This document shows, piece by piece, positions 1 to 6,706 of a stretch of DNA of 10,076 nt. The position numbers were made by a program, and so were the translations under genes. The stretch's first letter is position 1, and each line of letters opens with the position of its first letter. The notes beneath the pieces were generated by a model. That model saw only the letters and a program-made list of their open reading frames with translations. It did not search any database and was not told where the DNA came from. Origin of the DNA: CAZJTL01 sp964548905 (GTDB lineage: Bacteria; Cyanobacteriota; Cyanobacteriia; Cyanobacteriales; Xenococcaceae); contig CAZJTL010000189.1 of NCBI GenBank assembly GCA_964548905.1, forward strand, positions 1-10,076, in the 5' to 3' direction.

Positions 1-739
1 CGATGACTTTATGAGGAGAACTTTTAATGACAAAGAATCTACGAGCTACGATCGTCGCCAAAGCAGCATAGAAAGGCATGGTATAGGAAATATGTCCATT
101 TTCGCTACCTTGAGAGTCGTAATAATCTGGGACTGGATAGGTACTTACCAGATCTTCTCGCTTGAGTAGATATACGCCATTTAATCCAGACACCTCAGTA
201 GCGATTGCCTCTTCCATCGCGTCCAGAAAACTGGCGCGATTAATATCTCGCACAAATTCTGGAGAGGTAGGACACAAGCAAACCAAACAAGGAGTGGTCG
301 ATCGCTGTGTAGCTGTTTTCAAAGCAGTTAACAAGTCTTTGACGTTGCGTTCGATCTTCTCACTAATATCTTCAAAAGTTTTTAAATCTCGATCGTATTT
401 TTGCCAATCTTCAAAATTGACGAAGATAACGTTAATACCCTGCTGGTTGCTAGACAATAAGCTAGAAGGGTCGAGTAGCTGTTGAAAAATTTGATTGTAG
501 GGAGCAAATTCGATCTCTACAGGAAGTTCTAGTTCACCCATCCAATAGTTAAGGTAAGCTTCGATCGGCTCGGCTGTAAAAGTAGCGGCGATCGCAATTT
601 TTTGTCGATCGGCTGGCTGTGCAGATGGTGAGTAACGAGCGGATTTATCTTGGAGCGAAGACACTTTTTTATAAACGCTTTGACTAAATTGAGAGTGTGA
701 TAAATCTAGTTTCTGACTAGAGCTTCCTGGCTGATTCAT
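1..739 (-). CDS. FkbH-like HAD-IIIC family protein, N-terminal part (runs off left edge)
   Basis: An open frame of 246 codons starts at ATG 739-737 and reaches the left edge without a stop. After a low-complexity N-terminal stretch of about 45 residues, the protein reads IAIAATFTAEPIEAYL (48-63), EFAPYNQIFQQLLDPSSLL (77-95) and GINVIFVNFEDW (101-112). I recognise this pattern from the N-terminal domain of FkbH-like HAD-IIIC proteins, which also occurs in some cyanobacterial NRPS/PKS proteins. The fragment ends at SSPHKVI (240-246), where the family normally continues into HAD motif I (DxDxT), so the catalytic part would lie beyond base 1. FkbH-type enzymes load and dephosphorylate glyceryl units on acyl carrier proteins in polyketide pathways; that role here is inference from family. 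No strong Shine-Dalgarno sequence precedes the ATG. The alternative is a longer NRPS/PKS protein whose N-terminus is this domain. Confidence 0.72.
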   Translation of the reverse strand, partial: MNQPGSSSQKLDLSHSQFSQSVYKKVSSLQDKSARYSPSAQPADRQKIAIAATFTAEPIEAYLNYWMGELELPVEIEFAPYNQIFQQLLDPSSLLSSNQQGINVIFVNFEDWQKYDRDLKTFEDISEKIERNVKDLLTALKTATQRSTTPCLVCLCPTSPEFVRDINRASFLDAMEEAIATEVSGLNGVYLLKREDLVSTYPVPDYYDSQGSENGHISYTMPFYAALATIVARRFFVIKSSPHKVI

Positions 740-769
740 ATTATTTAGAGCTATTTATGCTTAACAACA

Positions 770-783
770 AACTGTTTACAGTT
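770..783. promoter_or_regulatory. 14-bp inverted repeat upstream of the fkbH-like gene
   Basis: AACTGT-TT-ACAGTT is a perfect inverted repeat with six-base arms, lying 31-44 bases upstream of the ATG at 739. Its position fits a regulator binding site near a promoter. No regulator gene is adjacent, and a match of this size can occur by chance. Confidence 0.25.
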
Positions 784-1010
784 CTAAAAATTCTTAAATG
801 CAGTTAGGTGTTTTTTGATTACGGCATCTTCTCAAATAGCTGGTAGTGGTAATTTTTAAGAGAATCAGTTGGGTGTGAATTCTATTAGATAAGTAAGGTA
901 ATGAATAGCGATCGAAGCTGGTAGTATTATAAAGATTTTGCCCCAAAATGCTCGTAATCTAATTTACATTTATCATAAATCCAAGGCGTTTATCAAGGAT
1001 TAAATACTAA

Positions 1011-1032
1011 CTTTGTTCGGGCTTTGTTCGGG
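1011..1032. repeat. Tandem duplication of CTTTGTTCGGG
   Basis: The 11-bp unit CTTTGTTCGGG occurs twice with no gap (1011-1021 and 1022-1032) and is followed by a CGATCG site. It is probably a replication-slippage duplication. It lies 65 bases beyond the stop codon of the protease gene and has no evident function. Confidence 0.7.
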
Positions 1033-1096
1033 CGATCGACTATATAATTTGTAGTGTTTGGAGGAGATCGGTGTAACAATAAAAGCTTAATTTCAA

Positions 1097-2155
1097 TTAG
1101 CGATCGGCTCGATCACGGCGAAACAAGCTTAGCAAACCACCAGTAACTAGAATAGCGAGTATTGACGATGGTTCTGGAACAGCTCTACTACTATCAGCAA
1201 CAGGACTGGTATCTGAAGCCAAAATTGTCAGGCTTTCTCCAGTCTGCCCAGCGATAGTAGGATCGATGGTAGTATCTACAGGCTCTTCTACTAACTTGGG
1301 AGCAGTACCAGCGATCGTCGAATTAATCCAGTTCAGATTATCTCCGTAACCTACTCTGGTTATGGCAGAAATCGAACCATACTTAGCTTCTTGTTTCTGT
1401 CCGTTGACATAAATTCTACCTGTGTTCACCCCTGCCAATTTACCGCCAATAAACCAACCACCACCACTATCTGAGATACCGCCAGTAAATTCTAAAGGTG
1501 TAGCAGTAGCAGAACCCAAACTGTTTATCGAACCATCAGGGGCATCAAAATCGTGAAGCATGATGCCATCTGTGTATAGCTTGTTAACATCTGTTCCAAA
1601 TCCGTCGATTACATTTGTTCCTGCTCGTTTGGTTCCATAAGTGTTTTCTTGCTGTCCAGTCGCCGCCGTTCCCGTATTACCGAATCCCACTAGCGTTCCA
1701 GTTGTGCCTAATACTCCAGCTTTGGTAGTGTCAGTAAATAGCGGAGTAGGTTTGATGGTTGTAATTGGGGCGCTGAGTTTAACCAAACCAATATCTTCTC
1801 CCTCAAAAAGATTGGCTTTGGTCTGTAACCAACCTGGATTTACATATACGCTATCTAATTTATATTCAGAAGTACCGAGGGTAAAAGAACCAGATGTAAC
1901 GTCAGGAGTTGAAGCGCCTGGTTTAAGACAATGGGATGCGGTTAACACCCACTGAGGATCGATTAAAGTTCCCGAACAAAGCCTCTGTCCGCCACCATCA
2001 AGCAATATCTCGCCGACACTGGGATAGTCTTGTGCTAATTTTTGATAATCTGCATCCGAGCGATCGTTTCTAATTATGATCGCTTTAGCTTCAGAGATTA
2101 AACCAAGTACTAATGCCGAGCCAAATAAAAAAGAAATCAAATAATTTAATTTCAT
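1097..2155 (-). CDS. Secreted trypsin-like serine protease with PEP-CTERM sorting signal
   Basis: This 352-residue protein has a signal peptide (1-25, hydrophobic core ending in the AxA-type site A23-K24-A25), an S1-family protease domain and a C-terminal PEP-CTERM anchor. The catalytic triad is visible: His75 in LTASHC, Asp121 in EDIGLVKL, and Ser230 in SDSGGG, which replaces the usual GDSGGP. Cys60 and Cys76 sit where S1 proteases form the disulfide beside the histidine. The tail has VPEP (326-329), a hydrophobic stretch (331-345) and basic RRDR (346-349), the hallmark recognised by exosortases, which cleave the signal and pass the protein to the cell surface or matrix. The start is supported by AAGGAA (2161-2166) five bases upstream of the ATG. 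No exosortase gene is in the window. The substrate is unknown. Confidence 0.88.
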   Translation of the reverse strand: MKLNYLISFLFGSALVLGLISEAKAIIIRNDRSDADYQKLAQDYPSVGEILLDGGGQRLCSGTLIDPQWVLTASHCLKPGASTPDVTSGSFTLGTSEYKLDSVYVNPGWLQTKANLFEGEDIGLVKLSAPITTIKPTPLFTDTTKAGVLGTTGTLVGFGNTGTAATGQQENTYGTKRAGTNVIDGFGTDVNKLYTDGIMLHDFDAPDGSINSLGSATATPLEFTGGISDSGGGWFIGGKLAGVNTGRIYVNGQKQEAKYGSISAITRVGYGDNLNWINSTIAGTAPKLVEEPVDTTIDPTIAGQTGESLTILASDTSPVADSSRAVPEPSSILAILVTGGLLSLFRRDRADR

Positions 2156-2418
2156 TACGTTTCCTTAGTTTTGCTTTTAAATAGCTTTGTCTCTTAAATA
2201 ATCTTAAACTACCACAATCTAGCCCGTTAGTTCAGCTTTTTTTGGCAATCTAGGTACTTGTGAGCTAACTACATCTAACAGTGGTGGGAGAGAAAAACCA
2301 AGAGTATATTGGATGAATAATTGAGGCTAAAAATTCTGTTGGAGAAATTTGGCAGTCGATCGACTCTCATAGAAATTAGTACTCAATTAACAACTCAAAA
2401 CAACAGCGATTTTTACTT
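2156..2418. other. Divergent spacer between protease and unrecognised gene
   Basis: These 263 bases separate two divergent genes and should hold both promoters. They are AT-rich and contain one CGATCG site (2357-2362). I found no strong -35/-10 pair, long inverted repeat or small coding frame. Confidence 0.5.
2161..2166 (-). promoter_or_regulatory. Ribosome binding site of the protease gene
   Basis: On the minus strand AAGGAA lies five bases before the ATG at 2155. It fixes the start that gives a complete signal peptide. Confidence 0.6.
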
Positions 2419-2796
2419 ATGTCTGCGATCGAACAACTTCAACCTGCTGGTAAATCTGATGTAGTGATTTATATGCCCTACTATGCTAAGAATAAGCATA
2501 ATTGGCTGCCTTATGCAATCACTCTGTATCGGCAAGGCTCTTTAGAAGGAAAACGTATCATTGAAGGAGGTGAGAGCATTCCTTTCATTGCTACTTGGTT
2601 TGTATCGAGACTCCCTTCAGAATTAACCCGCTGTCGCTTGCAATTTGATGGACAAGCGGATCTCAGCTACGAAGTTACCGTTTCCAACTCCGAGTTTGTT
2701 GATTATTTAATTGATGTGATTGCTAGTTTCAAAAATTCTAACTTAACAGATTTTCCCCGTGGATTTTACCGAAAGTTACTACGCTTTGATGAGTAA
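2419..2796 (+). CDS. Unrecognised 125-residue cytosolic protein
   Basis: I do not recognise this family. The 125-residue protein has no signal peptide, membrane segment or cysteine cluster; its only Cys is in LTRCRLQF. It looks like a compact alpha/beta domain: IYMPYYAKNKHNWLPYAITLY (aromatic-rich, 17-37), IPFIATWFVSRLP (54-66), then a strand-like RCRLQFDG and a helix EFVDYLIDVIASF (92-104). Codon use and CGATCG content match the neighbours, so it looks native and real. There is no Shine-Dalgarno sequence before ATG 2419. Its last 59 bases overlap, on the opposite strand, the open frame of the tnpB remnant. The stop codon (2794-2796) lies in or next to the place where the transposon right end should be, so the C-terminus may or may not be original. 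Confidence 0.68.
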   Translation: MSAIEQLQPAGKSDVVIYMPYYAKNKHNWLPYAITLYRQGSLEGKRIIEGGESIPFIATWFVSRLPSELTRCRLQFDGQADLSYEVTVSNSEFVDYLIDVIASFKNSNLTDFPRGFYRKLLRFDE

Positions 2797-4028
2797 ACGA
2801 CTCTCCCTTATCAACTTGCCTATAACTCGTCGATGAAGAAGAGCTTTTTAGTAACCCTGAGCTGTCGATGCTGAGATTACAACACAAATAGCTCGGATTT
2901 CCAGGCTGGCTTACAGACAGCCCCAAAGCAGCAATATTTTTTGCACCGTTTAGATCTGCATCTCCTTTCCACAAACAAGCTGGATTCCCACAGATAAATC
3001 TTTTGCCGTGGCGATAAGATTCATCAGGATCTGGATGGATATGGAGACATTTATGGCAAGTACGTGAGGTATAGGCTGGATTAACCAATAACAAATCTAC
3101 CCCAGCCATTAAGCTCTTGTAGATTAGACATGTTCTGAGCTGGTAAAACGCCCAACTGTTGCTGCGTCTACGCTCAAGCCTTCCTCTCCATTGTTTGTTA
3201 GTTCTGTCTCTTATACCTGTTAGATCTTCTAATACAAGTGCTTGACCATTGGTCGCTGCTTTATTTACCAATTGGCGCGATATATTATGGTTGACCCAAG
3301 ACTGAAAGCGCTTCTCACGACCCGATAGCCGTTTCAGTAGTTTTCGACAAGCTCGTCTGGAACTACGTGTGCCTTTAGCCGCTTTTTTCTGAAGAATCGC
3401 TCTGAGTTTTGAGTAGTGGTCACGAAATTTGTGCTATTTTTTTTCCACTCCATTTATCTCCATCTGAGGTATGGCAAATATCAGATCTTCCCAAGTCACA
3501 ACCTAATGTTTTGCTAGTTGCTTTTACTTTTGGAGGATCGGATTTTACCTGGATATTTAAGGTGTAAGTTCCATTTGCTCTTTTAGATAAAGTGGCTGAT
3601 GTTGGTTTTTGTCCTTTAAGCTTGCCTATTTGGTAATTACCAACATGCAGATTGAATCTTTCTCTGCCACCAACCACTGTTAAACTAGCTGTCCAGTCTT
3701 TTTCTCTGAAGGAAAAAATTCTAGTGTCATAGTCAACACTAGTTGGTTTGAAAGACTGTACGGACTTGTTATCTTTTTTTGCAGTTTTTCTATTTCCAGC
3801 TACTCGATTGATTGCTCGGATAGCTAGGTTGGCACTTAACCCAAACTTTTCTCTAACAGAGCCATAGACCAAAGTTTGAATCCGAAGGTTGTTCATGATT
3901 TTTGGGTCTACTATCTCGTTGATATAGTTGCAAGCATCAGCAAAGGCATTGAGTGTAGCATCAATTTTTGACGTTTGCTCATGACTAGGGTTGAGTTTAC
4001 AGACTATAGTTAGAATTAGCTTGACCAT
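2738..4028 (-). pseudogene. tnpB: IS200/IS605-type TnpB (RNA-guided nuclease family), broken by a one-base frameshift
   Basis: Two frames read as one TnpB. The N-terminal part (4028-3420, 202 residues) starts MVKLILTIVCKLNPS and contains the RuvC-I aspartate in LGCDLGRS (Asp178). It stops at TGA 3422-3420. The next frame continues with FRDHYSKLRAILQKKAAK, a typical TnpB helix, then RuvC-II Glu in ALVLEDLTGI (about 3229-3227), a zinc ribbon with CxxC (TCHKC) and CxxxxC (CGNPAC), and RuvC-III DADLNGAKN. The TAG at 3436-3434 in the second frame confines the shift to 3423-3433; an extra T in the run 3425-3427 is simplest, since its removal gives GKKIAQI-RDHYS. Catalytic residues are otherwise kept, suggesting recent decay. 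No TnpA transposase is nearby. The last roughly 20 codons run into the gene at 2419-2796 and may be flanking DNA. Confidence 0.85.
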
Positions 4029-4034
4029 GATAGT

Positions 4035-4040
4035 ATTATA
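4035..4040 (-). promoter_or_regulatory. Possible -10 element of tnpB
   Basis: On the minus strand TATAAT lies six bases before the ATG at 4028. No -35 match is found at the right distance, and such closeness would give a very short leader or a leaderless transcript. The match may be accidental in AT-rich DNA. Confidence 0.25.
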
Positions 4041-4156
4041 TAACTATAGTGAAAATTCGCTATTCAATTGCAGGCTGTGTACAGAGCTTGCCTCCACACT
4101 TTGCACGCCCCGCTCAAATTTTTTTCTGGTCGCAATTCCTCCCACCGCTTATGATA
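4041..4156. mobile_element. Possible left-end remnant of the TnpB element
   Basis: The stretch between the tnpB start and the promoter region of the next gene should hold the left end of the element. It contains CAATTCCTCCCACCGCTT (about 4133-4150). I associate this string with end regions of cyanobacterial IS200/IS605 elements, where it forms half of a GC-rich hairpin; the pairing half is absent here. That association is from memory and is not proved by the window. No target duplication is expected for this IS family, so the boundary cannot be fixed. Confidence 0.25.
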
Positions 4157-4184
4157 TTGTGTGTCTGAAAGATACACTTATAAC
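4157..4184 (+). promoter_or_regulatory. Possible promoter of the DRTGG-domain gene
   Basis: TTGTGT (4157-4162) and TATAAC (4179-4184, five of six matches to the -10 consensus) are separated by 16 bases. They lie about 70 bases upstream of the GTG start at 4257. The -35 match is weak (three of six). Confidence 0.3.
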
Positions 4185-4244
4185 TGAAGCGAAAGCATCC
4201 TTGGGACATTTTTAGTGATAATAATCAATGAGATAGAAAAAAAT

Positions 4245-4250
4245 AAGGAG
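4245..4250 (+). promoter_or_regulatory. Ribosome binding site that decides the start of the DRTGG-domain gene
   Basis: AAGGAG at 4245-4250 lies six bases upstream of GTG 4257-4259. The farther in-frame GTG at 4215 has no such site and would add 14 residues rich in Asn and Lys (IIINEIEKNK). The site therefore favours 4257. Confidence 0.65.
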
Positions 4251-4256
4251 TTGGAT

Positions 4257-5345
4257 GTGGCAAAGTCTGCCAAATATCTGCTGATTGGTTCAACAGAGGC
4301 TTATAGCGGTAAATCGGCAACTGTACTGGGTCTGGCTCATCAACTCAGGGAAAAAGGCATTGCTGTTGATTATCGTAAACCAGTAGGTACTTATCTTAGC
4401 CGAAATTCTGAAGAGAATGAAGTTGAAGATCTAAGTTTTTTTGCAGATGCTTTTGGTAAAAGCAAAACGCAAATTAAATCTTCTTTGTTGTACTTAAATA
4501 GGGAGATAATTAATAGACGATTGGGAGGAGAAAACCAGACCGATTACACTCAAGAACTCGAACAATATGTTCGACAAACTGAAGACGATCTCATTTTACT
4601 AGAGGGACCTGCCAATCTTTGGGAAGGAAGTTTATTTAATTTATCGGCTAGAGAAATATCTCAACTTATTGGCGCTTCAATTTTGTTAGTAGTCAGATAT
4701 CATCCGCAACTTTTGGTAGATAGTCTGTTAACAGTCAAACAGTTTCTAGGCGATCGCCTGTTGGGTGTAGTAATTAACGATATTCCTAGCAAGCATTGGG
4801 AAAATACACAGCAATTAGTAAAACCTTTTCTGGAGGCGCAAAATATCCCCGTTCTCGGACTTTTACCGAGAAATAATTTACTGCGTAGCGTCAGCGTGCG
4901 CGAACTGACAAGAAGATTAGATGCCAAAGTCCTCTGTCGTCCCGATCGCCTAGATTTAATGGTAGAAAGTCTTACCATCGGCGCGATGAATGTCAATTCA
5001 GCCTTGGAATATTTTCGTCAGGGAAGAAATAAAGTAGTCGTAACTGGTGGCGATCGCACAGACTTACAGCTAGCTGCTTTAGAAACTTCAACTCATTGTC
5101 TAATTCTCACGGGACATTCACCACCTCAACCGATGATTCTCAATCGTGCTGAAGATTTGGAAATTCCCATTCTCTCTGTTAACCTTGATACTCTAACAAC
5201 AGTAGAAATTGTTGACGAAGCATTTGGTAAAGTTCCTATCCTCGAACCGATTAAGATTAGATGTATCCAAGAATTGATGAAAGAAAACTTCGATTTGGAG
5301 AGATTGATGAAAAAATTAGGAATTGAACCAGCAATAGCAGCCTAG
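4257..5345 (+). CDS. BioD-like/DRTGG-domain protein ('phosphotransacetylase family' regulatory-type protein)
   Basis: With the GTG start at 4257 the product has 362 residues. The N-terminal half is a BioD-like P-loop domain: KYLLIGSTEAYSGKSATVLG (6-25) carries the nucleotide-binding loop, and LLEGPANL (114-121) fits the following strand motif. The C-terminal part contains VVTGGDRTDLQLAAL (261-275), the signature of the DRTGG domain. These two domains form the N-terminal regulatory region of long bacterial phosphotransacetylases, but the catalytic PTA domain is absent. Cyanobacterial homologues of this length are usually named 'phosphotransacetylase family protein', which should not be read as evidence of Pta activity. 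The natural role is unknown; nucleotide sensing is a reasonable inference. The gene stands alone, between a dead tnpB and a repeat array. Confidence 0.88.
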   Translation: MAKSAKYLLIGSTEAYSGKSATVLGLAHQLREKGIAVDYRKPVGTYLSRNSEENEVEDLSFFADAFGKSKTQIKSSLLYLNREIINRRLGGENQTDYTQELEQYVRQTEDDLILLEGPANLWEGSLFNLSAREISQLIGASILLVVRYHPQLLVDSLLTVKQFLGDRLLGVVINDIPSKHWENTQQLVKPFLEAQNIPVLGLLPRNNLLRSVSVRELTRRLDAKVLCRPDRLDLMVESLTIGAMNVNSALEYFRQGRNKVVVTGGDRTDLQLAALETSTHCLILTGHSPPQPMILNRAEDLEIPILSVNLDTLTTVEIVDEAFGKVPILEPIKIRCIQELMKENFDLERLMKKLGIEPAIAA

Positions 5346-5350
5346 TATAC

Positions 5351-5383
5351 GAAGTCAGAAGTCAGAAGTCAGAAGTCAGAAGT
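5351..5383. repeat. Heptameric tandem repeat (GAAGTCA), 4.7 copies
   Basis: Four perfect copies of GAAGTCA and a partial fifth (GAAGT) begin six bases after the stop codon of the DRTGG-domain gene. Short heptameric arrays of this kind (STRR sequences) are known from many cyanobacteria. Its complement, TGACTTC, reappears at 6851-6857 in the repeat cluster near ruvA. Confidence 0.92.
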
Positions 5384-5556
5384 GAAAATACTTAAATTAA
5401 AGGCTCGATATTATTTTTGGGAATTTGAGGTGCTTTAATTTTTAGTTTCGATGGAGCCGTATCGAGCAAAAGTAAAGCTTAGATACAATAAAGAAAAGAT
5501 CGAAGTTTCTACTTTAAAAAAACAGAATATTCTTCTCTTTTTCTAAAAGAACACCT

Positions 5557-5886
5557 ATGTCAATTCAAATTGAAACAGACCTTAAAGAGATATTAGGTAA
5601 AATAGACCAAAAATTAGATAAACTAGAAGATAAATTTGACTCCAAGCTAGATAAGCTAGAAAACAAACTAGATTCTCTTCAAAAAGATGTTACAGAGCTA
5701 AAAATAGGTCAAACTAAGCTTGAAGGAAAAATAGAGGGATTAGACGAAAAATTTACTAGCAAAATAGACGGCTTAGATAAAAGACTTGGAAATCAAGAAT
5801 TTCTCAATCGTGCTGTTGTTGTTGGTTTATTGCTAGCAATTCTGGGAGGATTAGCAAAACTGTTTGGCTTGACTGATAATTTATAA
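5557..5886 (+). CDS. Small coiled-coil protein with C-terminal membrane segment
   Basis: This 109-residue protein begins with a long charged amphipathic region (about 5-80) built from repeated KLDKLEDKFDSKLDKLENKL-like units with Leu, Ile or Phe at heptad-type spacing, a strong coiled-coil pattern. A single hydrophobic segment follows (about 86-104, VVVGLLLAILGGLAKLFGL), then a five-residue tail. It is therefore probably tail-anchored, with the coiled coil in the cytoplasm and likely oligomeric. Similar small proteins occur in cyanobacteria and are unnamed. The low-complexity Lys/Asp/Leu composition will give spurious matches to structural proteins, so function cannot be assigned. Only a weak AAAGAA-type Shine-Dalgarno sequence precedes the ATG. 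A possible terminator follows at 5904-5950. Confidence 0.8.
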   Translation: MSIQIETDLKEILGKIDQKLDKLEDKFDSKLDKLENKLDSLQKDVTELKIGQTKLEGKIEGLDEKFTSKIDGLDKRLGNQEFLNRAVVVGLLLAILGGLAKLFGLTDNL

Positions 5887-5903
5887 AGCAAGTATTGATA
5901 GAG

Positions 5904-5950
5904 AGCGATCGTCAATAGCAAACGTGCGATTAGCAGCGCGATCGCTTTTT
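5904..5950 (+). terminator. Possible intrinsic terminator after the coiled-coil gene
   Basis: AGCGATCG (5904-5911) pairs with CGATCGCT (5939-5946), followed directly by a T run (5946-5950). The loop of 27 bases is long. Both arms are HIP1-type sequences, so the pairing could be a by-product of HIP1 abundance. It lies between two convergent genes, where a terminator is expected. Confidence 0.4.
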
Positions 5951-5980
5951 GATTCTGTTTTTGAATTCGCCAACAGTATT

Positions 5981-6613
5981 CTACTCTCGACTCAACCAAG
6001 CGATCGCTCTTCTAATCCATTCTTCTACATTGCGATTTTTTAATAACTGATTATCCTGACTCAACACTGATAGTGCTTGCTGAATTTCTTCGGTAGTATA
6101 ACCGATCGCCAGTAATGTCATTTCCACATCTTCTGTGATTTCTGGTGCAGGATTACCAGTTACAGTTGGCAAAGTTACACCAGCTTCTTGTCGCCATTGA
6201 GCTAGTTTGGTTTTCAACTCCAAAGCGATTCGTTCGGCAGTTTTTTGACCGACACCAGGAGTTTTCGTCAACAAGCGCAAATTACCAGTCACGATCGCCT
6301 GGACTAGATCGGTAAGTCCTAAACTATCTAACAAAGCGATCGCCAGTTGTGCGCCAATTCCACTCACACCAATTAGTTGTAGAAATAAATCTCTCTCTGC
6401 TACTGTGGCAAAACCATAGAGAACTTGTCGATCTTCTTTAATTTGTAGATGAGTAAATAGCTTCGTTGATTCTTGAGAATCTGATTGTAATTGTCTGGCA
6501 AAACGTGAAGGAATTTGTATTTCATAGCCAATTTGGTTGACTTCAACGATGGCGATGACTCGATTGTTAGTTTTGACAAGATCGACGACTTTACCGATAA
6601 GATAGCTAATCAT
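5981..6613 (-). CDS. ruvA: Holliday junction branch migration protein RuvA
   Basis: RuvA forms the tetramer that binds four-way DNA junctions and loads the RuvB motor during recombinational repair. The 210-residue product shows all three domains: an N-terminal OB fold (MISYLIGKVVDLVK, to about 65, with the conserved DRQVLYGF at 61-68), two helix-hairpin-helix motifs (LIGVSGIGAQLAIALL at 80-95; LTKTPGVGQKTAERIALELK at 115-134), and the C-terminal RuvB-binding domain (EDVEMTLLAIGYTTEEIQQA, 161-180). I chose ATG 6613 because it gives the family's usual MISYL start. A TTG at 6643 would add ten atypical residues, and neither site has a clear Shine-Dalgarno sequence. No ruvB or ruvC lies in the window, which is common in cyanobacteria, where the ruv genes are scattered. 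Confidence 0.96.
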   Translation of the reverse strand: MISYLIGKVVDLVKTNNRVIAIVEVNQIGYEIQIPSRFARQLQSDSQESTKLFTHLQIKEDRQVLYGFATVAERDLFLQLIGVSGIGAQLAIALLDSLGLTDLVQAIVTGNLRLLTKTPGVGQKTAERIALELKTKLAQWRQEAGVTLPTVTGNPAPEITEDVEMTLLAIGYTTEEIQQALSVLSQDNQLLKNRNVEEWIRRAIAWLSRE

Positions 6614-6641
6614 TAGGGAGTACTTGTTTGTATCAATAAAC

Positions 6642-6688
6642 AAAAAAATGAGGGGATCGAAAATATTTTGAATTAGCTCGATCGCCCC
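6642..6688 (-). terminator. Possible intrinsic terminator downstream of the transketolase-like gene
   Basis: Read on the minus strand, GGGG (6688-6685), a two-base bulge, and ATCGA (6682-6678) pair with TCGAT (6660-6656) and CCCC (6655-6652). After three bases comes a run of seven T (6648-6642). This has the form of an intrinsic terminator. It would end transcripts from the transketolase-like gene before ruvA. Confidence 0.42.
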
Positions 6689-6706
6689 ATCTTAAATTAG
6701 TGATCG

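Larger units (their letters stand above)
740..1096. other. Gene-free spacer between fkbH-like gene and protease gene
   Basis: No convincing coding frame is seen in these 357 bases, which are AT-rich. They hold a 14-bp inverted repeat, AACTGT-TT-ACAGTT (770-783), 31 bases upstream of the fkbH-like start; a 10-bp direct repeat AGCTGGTAGT at 838-847 and 916-925; a minus-strand TATAAT-like hexamer (926-931) without a good -35; and an 11-bp perfect tandem duplication CTTTGTTCGGG (1011-1032). The spacer should contain the promoter of the fkbH-like gene and the 3' end of the protease transcript, but no clear terminator hairpin was found. Confidence 0.6.

Noticed and set aside
162..485. Plus-strand open frame of 107 codons
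   Set aside because: It is antisense to the FkbH-like coding frame, whose protein sequence has recognisable family motifs; the plus-strand product is low in such motifs.
1641..1955. Plus-strand open frame inside the protease gene
   Set aside because: It overlaps the catalytic His and Asp regions of a clear S1 protease on the other strand.
2738..4028. Cas12-type effector or defence nuclease
   Set aside because: Length, zinc ribbon and N-terminal sequence fit an ordinary IS200/IS605 TnpB, the frame is broken, and there are no cas genes or array.
3991..4215. Plus-strand 74-codon frame before the DRTGG-domain gene
   Set aside because: It starts inside the tnpB 5' end, crosses the suspected element border, has no ribosome binding site and shows no protein-like pattern.
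4700..4996. Minus-strand 98-codon frame
   Set aside because: It is a shadow of the DRTGG-domain coding sequence.
4257..5345. Catalytic phosphotransacetylase (pta) or dethiobiotin synthetase (bioD)
   Set aside because: The PTA catalytic domain is missing, and the DRTGG domain plus length do not fit BioD.
5793..5999. Minus-strand 68-codon frame between ruvA and the coiled-coil gene
   Set aside because: It overlaps the membrane segment of the coiled-coil protein, the possible terminator and the end of ruvA; it is better explained as non-coding.
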